Positions 1-8,006 of a stretch of 64,000 nt of DNA are shown piece by piece. Position 1 is the first letter of the stretch; every line of letters begins with the position of its first letter. A program made the translations under genes and the position numbers. The stretch spans positions 682,001 through 746,000 of the forward strand of contig CAWBYP010000002.1 in assembly GCA_963793005.1 (NCBI GenBank), in the 5' to 3' direction. The notes beneath the pieces are model-generated. The model was given only the letters and a program-made list of their open reading frames with translations, ran no database searches and had not been told where the DNA came from. The stretch comes from RPQJ01 sp963793005. Its GTDB lineage: Bacteria > Pseudomonadota > Gammaproteobacteria > Steroidobacterales > Steroidobacteraceae.

Positions 1-660
1 TACCTGTCCATTCCGGCTTTCAATGCCTTCAAGCTGCCTGATTCCATCACCGACGAGATCGCCTCGATTCTCGATCCGTTCGGCAATGCCACGCACACCG
101 CGCTCTCGTTCAACCTCGTCGGCGAGGACGTGCTGATCACCGGCGCGGGCCCGATCGGGATCATGGCGACCGCGATTGCGCGCCACGTGGGGGCCCGCCA
201 CATCGTCATAACCGATGTCAACGACTACCGCCTCGACCTCGCGCGCAAGCTTGGCGCGACACGCGCGGTCAATGTCACGCGGGAATCGATCGAAGACACG
301 ATGAAGTCGCTCGGCATGGCCGAGGGCTTCGACGTCGGGCTGGAGATGTCCGGCAACCCCAGGGCGTTCCGCGACCTGCTGCGCACCATGCATCACGGCG
401 GCAACGTCGCGCTGCTGGGTATCCCGCCGGATGAAACAGCCATCGACTGGAACGACGTGATCTTCAAGGGGCTGATGCTCAAGGGCGTGTACGGTCGCGA
501 GATGTTCGAGACCTGGTACAAGATGGCTGCAATGCTGCAAAGCGGCCTGGATATCAGCGCGATCATTACGCACCGATTCCCGATTGCAGAATTCCGCGAA
601 GGCTTCGAAGTGATGCGCAGCGGCCAGTCCGGCAAGGTCATCCTCGACTGGGCCGCATGA
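1..660 (+). CDS. tdh: L-threonine 3-dehydrogenase, C-terminal part (5' end outside window)
   Basis: NAD-dependent medium-chain dehydrogenase that oxidises L-threonine to 2-amino-3-ketobutyrate in cytosolic threonine catabolism. Only the last 219 residues of an about 340-residue family member are present. The frame is open from base 1. The Rossmann dinucleotide motif GAGPIG lies at residues 48-53 of the fragment. The stretches DPFGNATHTALSF, GFDVGLEMSG, VYGREMFETWYKMA and MRSGQSGKVIL closely follow E. coli Tdh as I remember it. The catalytic zinc ligands would be upstream of the window. Its stop overlaps the next gene by four bases (ATGA), so the hydrolase is probably co-translated. The family call is firm; the kbl partner gene is not visible. 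Confidence 0.88.
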   Translation, partial: YLSIPAFNAFKLPDSITDEIASILDPFGNATHTALSFNLVGEDVLITGAGPIGIMATAIARHVGARHIVITDVNDYRLDLARKLGATRAVNVTRESIEDTMKSLGMAEGFDVGLEMSGNPRAFRDLLRTMHHGGNVALLGIPPDETAIDWNDVIFKGLMLKGVYGREMFETWYKMAAMLQSGLDISAIITHRFPIAEFREGFEVMRSGQSGKVILDWAA

Positions 661-1613
661 GACGCGCGGCGAGGGTCGCCACCGCGGCAGCCGCAGCGCT
701 GGGGCTCATCGTCGCGGGTTTCATCGCTCTCAACTGGGCACCGGATCGCCCGGTCTCCGAGCTCGAGGCGCGCTGGGCGCCTCCACCGTCGACGTTCATC
801 GAGATCGAAGGCATGCGGGTACACGTGCGGGACGAGGGCCAGCGCGACGACCCGGTGCCGATCGTGCTGCTGCACGGCACCTCAGCATCGCTGCACACCT
901 GGGACGGCTGGGTACGGGCGCTCGAAGACCGGCGTCGTGTCATTCGCGTCGACATGCCGGGTTTCGGACTGACCGGCCCGGCGCCCGGCGGCGAATACGC
1001 TATGGCCAGCTACGTCCGGTTCATCACCGCGGTGCTGGATCACCTTGGCGTGAAGCACTGCGTACTGGCCGGCAATTCGTTCGGCGGCTGGGTTGCGTGG
1101 GAGACCGCGCTCGCCGACCCCGGGCGCGTCGAGGCGCTGGTACTGGTCGACTCTGCCGGATACGCGATCCGGTCCGAGTCCGTGCCGCTTGCGTTCCGGG
1201 TGGCGAAGATCCCGGTCCTCAACCGGCTGATGGAAGTGACGCTGCCGCGACGGCTGGTGGAGTCGAGTGTCAGGAACGTCTACGGAGACGCGGGCAAGGT
1301 CACGCCCGCGCTGGTCGACCGTTACTACGAGATCAGCCTGCGAGAAGGAAACCGCAAGGCACTGGTGCAGCGGTTCGTGCAGGCGCCGCTCGGGATCGAC
1401 GAGGGGCGGATTCGCGAGCTCCGCGTGCCGACGCTGATCCTCTGGGGCGGGCGTGACAGGCTGATCCCGGCCGAGTACGGCGGCGTGTTCCTGCGCGACA
1501 TCGCCGGGAGCAGGCTGGTGATCTTCGACGACCTTGGGCACGTACCGCAGGAGGAGGACCCTGCGCGCACGGTCGCCGCCGTCGAATCGTTCCTGGCCGG
1601 GCTTCCTGGCTGA
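657..1613 (+). CDS. alpha/beta-hydrolase with N-terminal membrane anchor
   Basis: 318-residue alpha/beta-hydrolase fold enzyme. An uncleaved signal or anchor (about residues 7-26, Ala/Leu/Ile-rich after an Arg-rich start) suggests it sits on the periplasmic face of the inner membrane or is exported. The oxyanion motif HGT is at 73-75, the nucleophile elbow GNSFGG at 139-144 (Ser141), the acid Asp267 in GGRDRLIP, and His295 in LGHVPQEE, so the catalytic triad is complete. The substrate cannot be read from sequence; lipase/esterase-like and ring-cleavage hydrolases share this pattern. The ATG overlaps the tdh stop, which indicates one transcript with tdh. Confidence 0.8.
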   Translation: MRRAARVATAAAAALGLIVAGFIALNWAPDRPVSELEARWAPPPSTFIEIEGMRVHVRDEGQRDDPVPIVLLHGTSASLHTWDGWVRALEDRRRVIRVDMPGFGLTGPAPGGEYAMASYVRFITAVLDHLGVKHCVLAGNSFGGWVAWETALADPGRVEALVLVDSAGYAIRSESVPLAFRVAKIPVLNRLMEVTLPRRLVESSVRNVYGDAGKVTPALVDRYYEISLREGNRKALVQRFVQAPLGIDEGRIRELRVPTLILWGGRDRLIPAEYGGVFLRDIAGSRLVIFDDLGHVPQEEDPARTVAAVESFLAGLPG

Positions 1614-1741
1614 ACGGACGATAGCAGCGAGACGCACGTGATACGCACCAGCCGGATCGATAATGGCGACGCTACCGTGGTGGCTGGGAAGTGGCGCGGC
1701 CAACTGGGCGAGGCAAAGATGCGCGAGCGGCTCGGAGGCAC

Positions 1742-2836
1742 ATGAAGCACCTGTTCGACCCACTGGATTTCAAGCGCGGCCGGGCGATGAACAACCGCTT
1801 CATGCTGGCGCCGCTTACCAACTGCCAGAGCCACGACGACGGCACGCTGTCGGACGACGAATACCGTTGGCTCACAATGCGCGCCGAGGGCGGGTTCGGC
1901 CTGACCATGACCTGCGCCTCGCACGTGCAGGCGCGGGGGCGCGGCTTCCCCGGACAGCTGGGCATCTTCTCCGACGCGCAGTTGGACGGTCTCGCGCGCC
2001 TTGCCGCGGCGATCCGGTGCGCGGGCAGCCTGGCCATGGCGCAACTTCATCACGCCGGCATGCGGGCGCCTGCAGCATTGATCGGCGAGCAGCCGGTCTG
2101 CCCCTCCGACGATGCCGAGACCGGCGCGCGGGCACTCGAGCTGGCGGAGGTGGAGCAACTGGTCGAGGACTTTGCCGCCGCGGCCCTGCGTGCAGAGCGC
2201 GCCGGCTTCGACGGCGTGGAACTGCACGCCGCGCACGGCTACGTGCTGGCCCAGTTCCTGAGCCCGGAGATCAACCGGCGCGAGGACCGCTACGGCGGAA
2301 GCGTTGAAAACCGGTCCAGGATCCTGTTCGACATCCTCGCCGCGGTCCGCTCGCGCTGCCGCGCCGACTTCACCGTCGGAGTCCGGCTGTCGCCGGAGCG
2401 CTTCGGGCTCAGGCTCCCCGAAATCGTCAGGCTCGCGGAAAGCCTCATCGGCAGCGGCAAGGTGGACTTCCTGGACCTCTCGCTTTGGGACGTCTTCAAG
2501 GAACCTCAGGATGCCGAGTTCCAGGGCCGCAGCCTGCTCTCGTATTTCACGTCGCTCGATCGCGGCGCGGTACGGATGGGCGCTGCCGGGAAGATCTCCG
2601 GCGGACAGGATGCGATGCGCTGCCTCGAAGCAGGGCTCGACTTCGTCATCGTCGGCCGTGCCGCCGTCCTGCATCATGACTTCCCGGAGCGCGTCCGCGC
2701 AGATCCTGGATTCCGGGCCATGGAGCTGCCGGTGACACCCGAATACCTTGGCCGCGAGGGCCTGGGCCCGAAATTCGTGGACTACATGGGAAACTGGAAG
2801 GGATTCGTCACGTCGCAGGCTGCGGTCGAGACATAG
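1742..2836 (+). CDS. NADH:flavin oxidoreductase, old yellow enzyme family
   Basis: 364-residue FMN-dependent TIM-barrel ene-reductase. It begins MKHLFDPLDFKRGRAMNNRF, where family members start. An upstream ATG at 1691 would only add 17 basic residues, so I reject it. Family signatures include APLTNCQSHDDG (FMN site), ELHAAHGYVLAQFLSP followed by N-R-x-D-x-YGG (about residues 163-188), and the C-terminal FVIVGRAAVLHHDFP phosphate-binding region. Old yellow enzymes reduce activated C=C bonds with NAD(P)H; the physiological substrate is unknown. It lies between the hydrolase and an MDR reductase on the same strand, which would fit a small catabolic or detoxification set, but nothing in the sequence names the compound. 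Confidence 0.85.
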   Translation: MKHLFDPLDFKRGRAMNNRFMLAPLTNCQSHDDGTLSDDEYRWLTMRAEGGFGLTMTCASHVQARGRGFPGQLGIFSDAQLDGLARLAAAIRCAGSLAMAQLHHAGMRAPAALIGEQPVCPSDDAETGARALELAEVEQLVEDFAAAALRAERAGFDGVELHAAHGYVLAQFLSPEINRREDRYGGSVENRSRILFDILAAVRSRCRADFTVGVRLSPERFGLRLPEIVRLAESLIGSGKVDFLDLSLWDVFKEPQDAEFQGRSLLSYFTSLDRGAVRMGAAGKISGGQDAMRCLEAGLDFVIVGRAAVLHHDFPERVRADPGFRAMELPVTPEYLGREGLGPKFVDYMGNWKGFVTSQAAVET

Positions 2837-2902
2837 GCACCACGTTCGCATCGGCTGGCAACAGCGGCCGCAGCGCCACGCATAGAAATTGGAGACACGC
2901 GA

Positions 2903-4042
2903 ATGCATACGGACCCGAACAGCGAATCCCTTCAGCTCCGGTCGCTTGTGAAGGCGAGCGGCGAACTCGAGTTGTCACTGGTGCCAGTCGCCATCCCGCA
3001 GCCCGGCCCGGACGAAGTACTCATCCGCGTCGAGGCCGCACCCCTCAACCCGTCGGATCTCGGGCTGCTGTTTGGCGCTGCCGACATGACTACCGCCCAT
3101 GGCTCCGGGAGCGACGCACGCCCCGTCGTCACCGCCAGGATTCCCGACGGCCTGATGAAATCCATGGCTGCCCGTGTCGACGTGTCGATGCCCGTCGGCA
3201 ACGAGGGAGCCGGCGTGGTGATCGCCGCAGGCGCGTCGGACGAGGCAAAGGCGCTGCTCGGCAAGACCGTGGCCGCGTTCGGCGGTGCGATGTATTCGCA
3301 GCATCGCTGTGTCAAGGCCGCCCAGTGCCTCGAACTGCCGGCCGGCACGACTCCGGCCGAGGGCGCGTCGTGTTTCGTGAACCCGCTCACCGCGCTCGGC
3401 ATGATCGAGACCATGCGCAACGAGGGTCATACCGCGCTGGTACACACGGCGGCTGCCTCGAACCTGGGGCAGATGCTGAACCGGCTGTGCCTCGCGGATG
3501 GAATCGGCCTTGTCAGCGTCGTGCGCAGTACGGAACAGGCCGAACTGCTGCGCGCGCAGGGCGCGAAGCACGTCTGCGTCTCGGCCGCCGAGTCCTTCTC
3601 GAGGGACCTGGCCGACGCGATCGCGGCCACCGGGGCAACGCTCGGTTTCGATGCCGTGGGAGGCGGACGGCTCGCGGGCCAGCTGCTGGCCGCGATGGAG
3701 GCCGCGCTCATGCGCTCGGGCGGTGAATACCAGCGCTATGGCTCGACCACGCACAAACAGGTCTACATCTACGGGTCGCTCGACAACGGCCCGACCGAGC
3801 TGAGGCGGAATTTCGGGGCGGCCTGGGGACTCGGCGGATGGCTGCTTCCAATATTCCTGCAGCGAGTCGGGCCGGACGTTGCGCAAAGACTGCGCGCCCG
3901 GGTGGTTGCGGGACTCAGGACGATTTTCGCGAGCCGCTACACCAAGGTGGTTTCGCTGGCCGAGGCTCTCAGCCTCGAGGAAATCGCCGTGTACGGACGA
4001 CGCTCGACCGGCGCCAAGTACCTGGTCAATCCCAACAAGTGA
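2903..4042 (+). CDS. MDR-family NAD(P)H:quinone oxidoreductase-like / zinc-binding dehydrogenase
   Basis: 379 residues. The GroES-like N-terminal domain is seen in EVLIRVEAAPLNPSDLGLL and VGNEGAGVVIAAG. The Rossmann-like domain starts around residue 180 (HTAAASNLGQ, then a variable glycine pattern rather than GxGxxG). No obvious catalytic zinc Cys/His pair is visible, so the quinone-reductase / enoyl-reductase side of the superfamily is more likely than a classical alcohol dehydrogenase. The start is preceded by GGAGA (SD-like) 8 bases upstream. It follows the old yellow enzyme with a 66-base gap and may share its transcript. The reaction is probably NAD(P)H-linked reduction of an alpha,beta-unsaturated carbonyl or quinone; this is family-level inference. 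Confidence 0.75.
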   Translation: MHTDPNSESLQLRSLVKASGELELSLVPVAIPQPGPDEVLIRVEAAPLNPSDLGLLFGAADMTTAHGSGSDARPVVTARIPDGLMKSMAARVDVSMPVGNEGAGVVIAAGASDEAKALLGKTVAAFGGAMYSQHRCVKAAQCLELPAGTTPAEGASCFVNPLTALGMIETMRNEGHTALVHTAAASNLGQMLNRLCLADGIGLVSVVRSTEQAELLRAQGAKHVCVSAAESFSRDLADAIAATGATLGFDAVGGGRLAGQLLAAMEAALMRSGGEYQRYGSTTHKQVYIYGSLDNGPTELRRNFGAAWGLGGWLLPIFLQRVGPDVAQRLRARVVAGLRTIFASRYTKVVSLAEALSLEEIAVYGRRSTGAKYLVNPNK

Positions 4043-4071
4043 AAAGCGGCTGGCCGGCCGGCCGACGCCGC
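4042..4071 (-). terminator. candidate rho-independent terminator of sppA
   Basis: Read on the minus strand, a GC-rich inverted repeat (outer arms GCGGC/GCCGC around a GGCCGGCC core) ends in TTTT just after the sppA stop. The stem is strong but the T-run is only four bases, so termination may be partial. On the plus strand the same structure has no T-run. Confidence 0.4.
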
Positions 4072-4079
4072 GGCAGTCC

Positions 4080-5924
4080 TCAGTCGACCGAGCAGGCGAT
4101 GCAGTAGGCGAAAACGCTGGACGGATCCGACAGGCGCGCGAGCCTCTGCGCTTCCGCGAGCAGCGGTGCCAGCGCCTTGGGGATGGCCGGCATCGTGGCT
4201 TCGGGCAGCAGCGGCGCGATGACGCGGGCGAGCGCCACGCGGATGCGCAGCCCAATCGCTTCGCCGATGCCGACACTTTCGTCGAAATACTCCACGTCGT
4301 AGTCGTCGCCCAGCTTGGCCATGTCCGCAGCGAGATCGATGGCGTCCTGGTAGCCGCCAAGCTGGTCCACGAGACCCACCTTCAATGCGTCGATTCCAGA
4401 CCAGACGCGACCCTGGGCGACGACATCGACCTGCTCGACCGACATGTTGCGCGCCGTCGCCACGCGGCCGATGAAGTCCTGGTAGCCGCGGTCGATGACC
4501 TGCTGGAGGATATCCTTGGAGATATCCCCCAGGGGCCGGTCCATGCGGAACTCGCCGGCCAGGGCCGTCGTGCCGACGCCGTCGGTGTGCACGCCGATGC
4601 GATCCAGCGACCGCTGGAACGTCGGCATCATGAAGAAGATCCCGATCGAGCCGGTGAGCGTGGCCGGACTCGCAACGATCTTGTCCGCATCCATAGCGAT
4701 GTAATAGCCGCCCGACGCGGCAAGGCTGCTCATCGAGGCCACGACTGGCTTGCCTGCCTTGCGCAGTGCCTCGACCTCGCGGCGTATCACTTCGCTGGCG
4801 AAAACACTGCCGCCGGGGCTGTCGATGCGCAGCACCACGGCCTTGACGGCATCATCCTGCGCCGCATCGCGCAGCTCGGCGGCAAGCGTGTCGGAGCCGA
4901 TCATTCCCGGCGCCTCGTCTCCCGGCACGATGTCGCCCGAGGCCACGATGACCGCGACCTTCCGCGCCGCGCGCGATGACAGGGCCTGCTCGGAATCGAG
5001 GTTCGCCAGGTAGGAATCGAATGTCACGCCCACGTAGGAGCCGGTGCCGCCGTCCTCGCCTGTTATCTGCACGAGCCGGTCCTCGACCTCGAAGCGTCCC
5101 TTGAGCGAAGTGACGAGCCCTGCGTCCAGCGCCATCTTCGCGAGGTCGCCTCCGGCCTTGCGCAGGTTGCCGGCAGCATCATCCGCGTACGCCTGCAGGT
5201 GAGACGGCTCGAAACCGCGCACGGCTGCAACGTTGGTCTTGTAGGTGGTCCACAGCGACTCGAGCCAGGCAAGGCTCTCCTCGCGCTCGGCCGGCGACAT
5301 GTCGTTGCGGCTGAATGTCTCGACGGCAGACTTGTACTGCCCGACCCGGAAGATGTTGACGTCGATGGACAGCTTGTCCAGCGCATCCTTCAGGAAGATT
5401 CCGTAGTTTGCGTAGCCGTCCACGTAAGCGGCGCCCATCGGGTCGAGGTAGATCTCGTCGGCGTGGGCCGCCAGGTAGTACTGGTTCTGCTCGTAGAAAT
5501 TCCCGTAGGCAATCACGGGCTTGCCGCTGGCGCGGAAGTCGTCGACCGCCGAGGCGACTTCGTCGAGCTTGGCCAGCCCGCCGCCAGCGAGCCCACCGAG
5601 ATCGAGATACAGGACACTGATACGGTCGTCGTCCGCAGCGGCCTCGATTGCGTCGACAACGTCGCGCAGCAGGGTCTCGGCAGGCTGGCTGCGCAATGCC
5701 CTCGCGAGCGCCCGTTCCAGCGGGTCACCGGTCAACTGCTCGACCAGCGGACCCTGCGGGTCGATCACCAGCGCAGCCTTCCTGGGAACGATCGGGATGG
5801 GGCGGGAGAACAGGCCCGCAAGGGCGCCGAACAGCACCAGCAGCAGCAGCAGGTGCAGTACCTTCCGGAGCCCGTCGAGGCCACTCCAGATCCAGCTCAG
5901 CAGGCGGCCGATGGCGCGAAACAT
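4080..5924 (-). CDS. sppA: signal peptide peptidase SppA, 67K type
   Basis: 614-residue inner-membrane serine protease that degrades cleaved signal peptides; the length matches the duplicated (two S49 halves) form found in E. coli. An N-terminal transmembrane helix lies at about residues 20-40. The Ser/Lys dyad is intact: Lys198 in RVGQYKSAVE in the N-terminal half and Ser404 in SSLAASGGYYIA in the C-terminal half. DSPGG (about 368-372) precedes it as usual. The gene follows rplS on the same strand after a 52-base gap that holds a hairpin without T-run, so it may have its own transcript. A candidate terminator follows the stop. Confidence 0.93.
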   Translation of the reverse strand: MFRAIGRLLSWIWSGLDGLRKVLHLLLLLVLFGALAGLFSRPIPIVPRKAALVIDPQGPLVEQLTGDPLERALARALRSQPAETLLRDVVDAIEAAADDDRISVLYLDLGGLAGGGLAKLDEVASAVDDFRASGKPVIAYGNFYEQNQYYLAAHADEIYLDPMGAAYVDGYANYGIFLKDALDKLSIDVNIFRVGQYKSAVETFSRNDMSPAEREESLAWLESLWTTYKTNVAAVRGFEPSHLQAYADDAAGNLRKAGGDLAKMALDAGLVTSLKGRFEVEDRLVQITGEDGGTGSYVGVTFDSYLANLDSEQALSSRAARKVAVIVASGDIVPGDEAPGMIGSDTLAAELRDAAQDDAVKAVVLRIDSPGGSVFASEVIRREVEALRKAGKPVVASMSSLAASGGYYIAMDADKIVASPATLTGSIGIFFMMPTFQRSLDRIGVHTDGVGTTALAGEFRMDRPLGDISKDILQQVIDRGYQDFIGRVATARNMSVEQVDVVAQGRVWSGIDALKVGLVDQLGGYQDAIDLAADMAKLGDDYDVEYFDESVGIGEAIGLRIRVALARVIAPLLPEATMPAIPKALAPLLAEAQRLARLSDPSSVFAYCIACSVD

Positions 5925-5938
5925 GCGTTACCCGGAGC

Positions 5939-5961
5939 GCCGGCACGCAGTGCGCGCCGGC
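5939..5961. repeat. perfect-arm hairpin between rplS and sppA
   Basis: A nine-pair stem (one G-T pair) starting and ending GCCGGC with a five-base loop sits in the 52-base gap. There is no T-run on either side, so it does not look like a rho-independent terminator. It could slow 3' exonucleases at the end of the rpsP-rplS message. Role inferred only. Confidence 0.4.
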
Positions 5962-5976
5962 CCGCCGGAACCCGTA

Positions 5977-6321
5977 TCAGACCTTCTCTTCGATGCGCGC
6001 GGCCTTGCCGGTGCGGTCGCGCAGGAAGTAGAGCTTGGCGCGACGGACGTGCCCGCGGCGCTTCACCTTGATCGCGCCGAGCGCCGGGCTGTGGGTCTGG
6101 AACACGCGTTCCACGCCCTCGCCGTGCGACATCTTGCGAACGGTGAACGACGAGTTCAGCCCGCGGTTGCTCTTGGCGATGACCACGCCCTCGTAGGACT
6201 GGACGCGCTCGCGATCGCCTTCCTTGACCTTCACCTCGACGACGACCGTGTCGCCCGGGCCAAAGTCAGGGATTTCGCGCTGCATGCGCTCCTTCTCGAG
6301 CGTGGCAATGATGTTGCTCAT
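5977..6321 (-). CDS. rplS: 50S ribosomal protein L19
   Basis: 114-residue L19, at the 30S-50S interface of the ribosome. Recognisable stretches are PDFGPGDTVVVEVKVKEGD, VQSYEGVVIAKSN and the basic C-terminal VKRRGHVRRAKLYFLRD. It is the last gene of the rpsP-rimM-trmD-rplS operon, the standard gammaproteobacterial order. Its ATG overlaps the trmD stop by four bases (ATGA), indicating translational coupling. Length is normal. Confidence 0.97.
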   Translation of the reverse strand: MSNIIATLEKERMQREIPDFGPGDTVVVEVKVKEGDRERVQSYEGVVIAKSNRGLNSSFTVRKMSHGEGVERVFQTHSPALGAIKVKRRGHVRRAKLYFLRDRTGKAARIEEKV

Positions 6322-7100
6322 GTCTCACCTTTCTCGCAGTGGTTGCTTCCATGCCCAGTCCGCGGAGCATCCTGCTCCGCGCGATATTCTTCCAGCAGCG
6401 CGAGTTCCTCGCTGCTCAATTTCCGACCTTGCAGCAGGTCCGGTCGCCGCGCCCAGGTGCGCCCCAGCGACTGCTTCCTGCGCCAGCGCTCGATCGCGGC
6501 GTGGTTGCCGCCCTTCAGCACCGCCGGCACCTCGCGCCCCTGCCAGCTCTCCGGTCGCGTGTAGTGCGGCCAGTCCAGCAGCCCGGTCGCAAACGACTCC
6601 TGCTCGGCCGACTCCGCGCATCCGAGCGACCCGGGCAGCAGCCGCGACACCGCGTCGATCAGCATCAGCGCCGGCAGCTCGCCGCCAGAGAGCACGATGT
6701 CGCCGACCGACAACGATTCGTCGATGCAGGCCTCCACGAAGCGCTCGTCCACACCCTCGTAGCGGCCCGCGACCAGCACGACCTCCCCGAGCCCGGCCAG
6801 TTCCGCGACCTTCGACTGCGTGACCGGCGCGCCATCCGCTGCCAGGTACACACGCCGCGCCGCCGGCACCATCGTCGCCGCGTCCGCCATGGCCAGCCTC
6901 AAGGGCTCCGCCTTCAAAACCATCCCGGGGCCGCCGCCGTAGGGCCGGTCGTCCACCGTCTTGTGCACGTCCGTGGCGTACTGCCGCGGATTTATCGTCC
7001 GGACCTCGATCAGCCCTCGCTCGATCGCCCGCCCGAGCACTCCGAAACCGACGGCCCGCTCCACGAACTCGGGAAACAACGTGACGACCACGATCTTCAC
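6318..7100 (-). CDS. trmD: tRNA (guanine-N1)-methyltransferase TrmD
   Basis: 260-residue SPOUT-class enzyme that makes m1G37 next to the anticodon of tRNAs reading CNN codons, preventing +1 frameshifting. It starts MKIVVVTLFPE as in the family. The knot region is visible as GRYEGVDERF and SVGDIVLSGGELPALMLIDA (about residues 112-150). The C-terminal tRNA-binding domain contains HYTRPESWQGREVP. It lies between rimM (15-base gap) and rplS (4-base overlap). Confidence 0.97.
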   Translation of the reverse strand: MKIVVVTLFPEFVERAVGFGVLGRAIERGLIEVRTINPRQYATDVHKTVDDRPYGGGPGMVLKAEPLRLAMADAATMVPAARRVYLAADGAPVTQSKVAELAGLGEVVLVAGRYEGVDERFVEACIDESLSVGDIVLSGGELPALMLIDAVSRLLPGSLGCAESAEQESFATGLLDWPHYTRPESWQGREVPAVLKGGNHAAIERWRRKQSLGRTWARRPDLLQGRKLSSEELALLEEYRAEQDAPRTGHGSNHCEKGET

Positions 7101-7115
7101 GTGATTCCCCGCCGC

Positions 7116-7637
7116 TCAGTCGTCCAGGTGCCAGTCGAGGGTCACCCGACCCGCATCGAAATCAACGTCCAGCAGCCTCTGGGGGACCAGCGGAACCAGT
7201 CGCTCCCGCTCGCCCACCAGTACCAGCACCGGGTGAGCCGGCATGTCCAGCACGCCCTGCACGCGACCGAGCACGGCTCCGTCGCGGTTGCGGGCCTCGA
7301 GCCCGACCAGGTCGTGCCAGTAGTACTCGCGCTCCGCAGTGGGCGCCAGTTCCGACCGGTCCACCTGGACCTCGCAACCGGTCAGCCCCTGCGCTGCGTC
7401 GCGTGAGTCCACACCTTCGAGTCGAACGGCCACGGCCTTGCCGGCCCGTTTCCACTCGAGAACCCTCCGGCGCTCCGTCTGGCCAGCGCGGACAAGCTCC
7501 CAACTTCCGAATTCCACGATTCCCTCGAGCGGGTCCGTGAAGGAATTCACCTTCACCCAGCCCGTCACCCCGAAGGGGGCACCGATTCGACCGAGCACCA
7601 CCACGCGCCGGTCACTGCCGGGGCGCGCCTGGCTCAC
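7116..7637 (-). CDS. rimM: 16S rRNA processing / 30S maturation factor RimM
   Basis: 173 residues. RimM binds S19 and assists late maturation of the 30S head. The N-terminal beta-barrel domain contains VVLGRIGAPFGVTGWVKV, and the C-terminal PRC-barrel contains EYYWHDLVGLEARNRDG and the ending PQRLLDVDFDAGRVTLDW. Length and position (second gene after rpsP, 4-base gap) are typical. The start is ATG at 7637, which directly follows rpsP. Confidence 0.95.
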   Translation of the reverse strand: MSQARPGSDRRVVVLGRIGAPFGVTGWVKVNSFTDPLEGIVEFGSWELVRAGQTERRRVLEWKRAGKAVAVRLEGVDSRDAAQGLTGCEVQVDRSELAPTAEREYYWHDLVGLEARNRDGAVLGRVQGVLDMPAHPVLVLVGERERLVPLVPQRLLDVDFDAGRVTLDWHLDD

Positions 7638-7641
7638 AGGC

Positions 7642-7896
7642 TCAGGCCGCGGCCTTGGCCTTGCGATAGCCCTTGATCAACTGCTCGACGCGCCCTGAAG
7701 GCTGCGCACCGCAACCCACCCAGTGGTCGATGCGGTCGAGTTCGAGCCGAAGTCCCTCGCTGCCGCCGCGGGCGACCGGATTGAAGAACCCGACCTGCTC
7801 CAGGGCGCCACCGACGCTGCGGCGACTGTCGGTCACAACCACGTGGTAGAAAGGTTCTTTCTTACCGCCGCGGCGCATCAAACGGATCTTCACCAT
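7642..7896 (-). CDS. rpsP: 30S ribosomal protein S16
   Basis: 84-residue S16, an early-binding small-subunit protein. It opens MVKIRLMRRGGKKEPFYHVV, with DSRRSVGGALEQVGFFNP following, as in other S16 proteins. It is the first gene of the rpsP-rimM-trmD-rplS operon. The 110-base gap upstream (7897-8006) holds an AT-rich stretch with TATAGT on the minus strand and a short GGTACC inverted repeat. A promoter is expected there but I cannot pin a -35. Confidence 0.97.
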   Translation of the reverse strand: MVKIRLMRRGGKKEPFYHVVVTDSRRSVGGALEQVGFFNPVARGGSEGLRLELDRIDHWVGCGAQPSGRVEQLIKGYRKAKAAA

Positions 7897-8006
7897 CGTC
7901 TGCCATTGCCTCGTTCAGGACTGCCAGGTACCGACCCGGTACCCGGTCAAAAAAGAGCCGCGAACTATACCGAAAATCCCAGCGGAAAGAAATGCTTGTG
8001 GGCGGC

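Noticed and set aside
1325..2908. 527-codon minus-strand frame across the hydrolase and old yellow enzyme
   Set aside because: It spans two well-supported plus-strand genes; a GC-driven antisense frame.
7925..7947. GGTACC inverted repeat upstream of rpsP as a terminator or riboswitch
   Set aside because: Six-base palindromes with a five-base loop and no T-run or known aptamer pattern; too weak to call.
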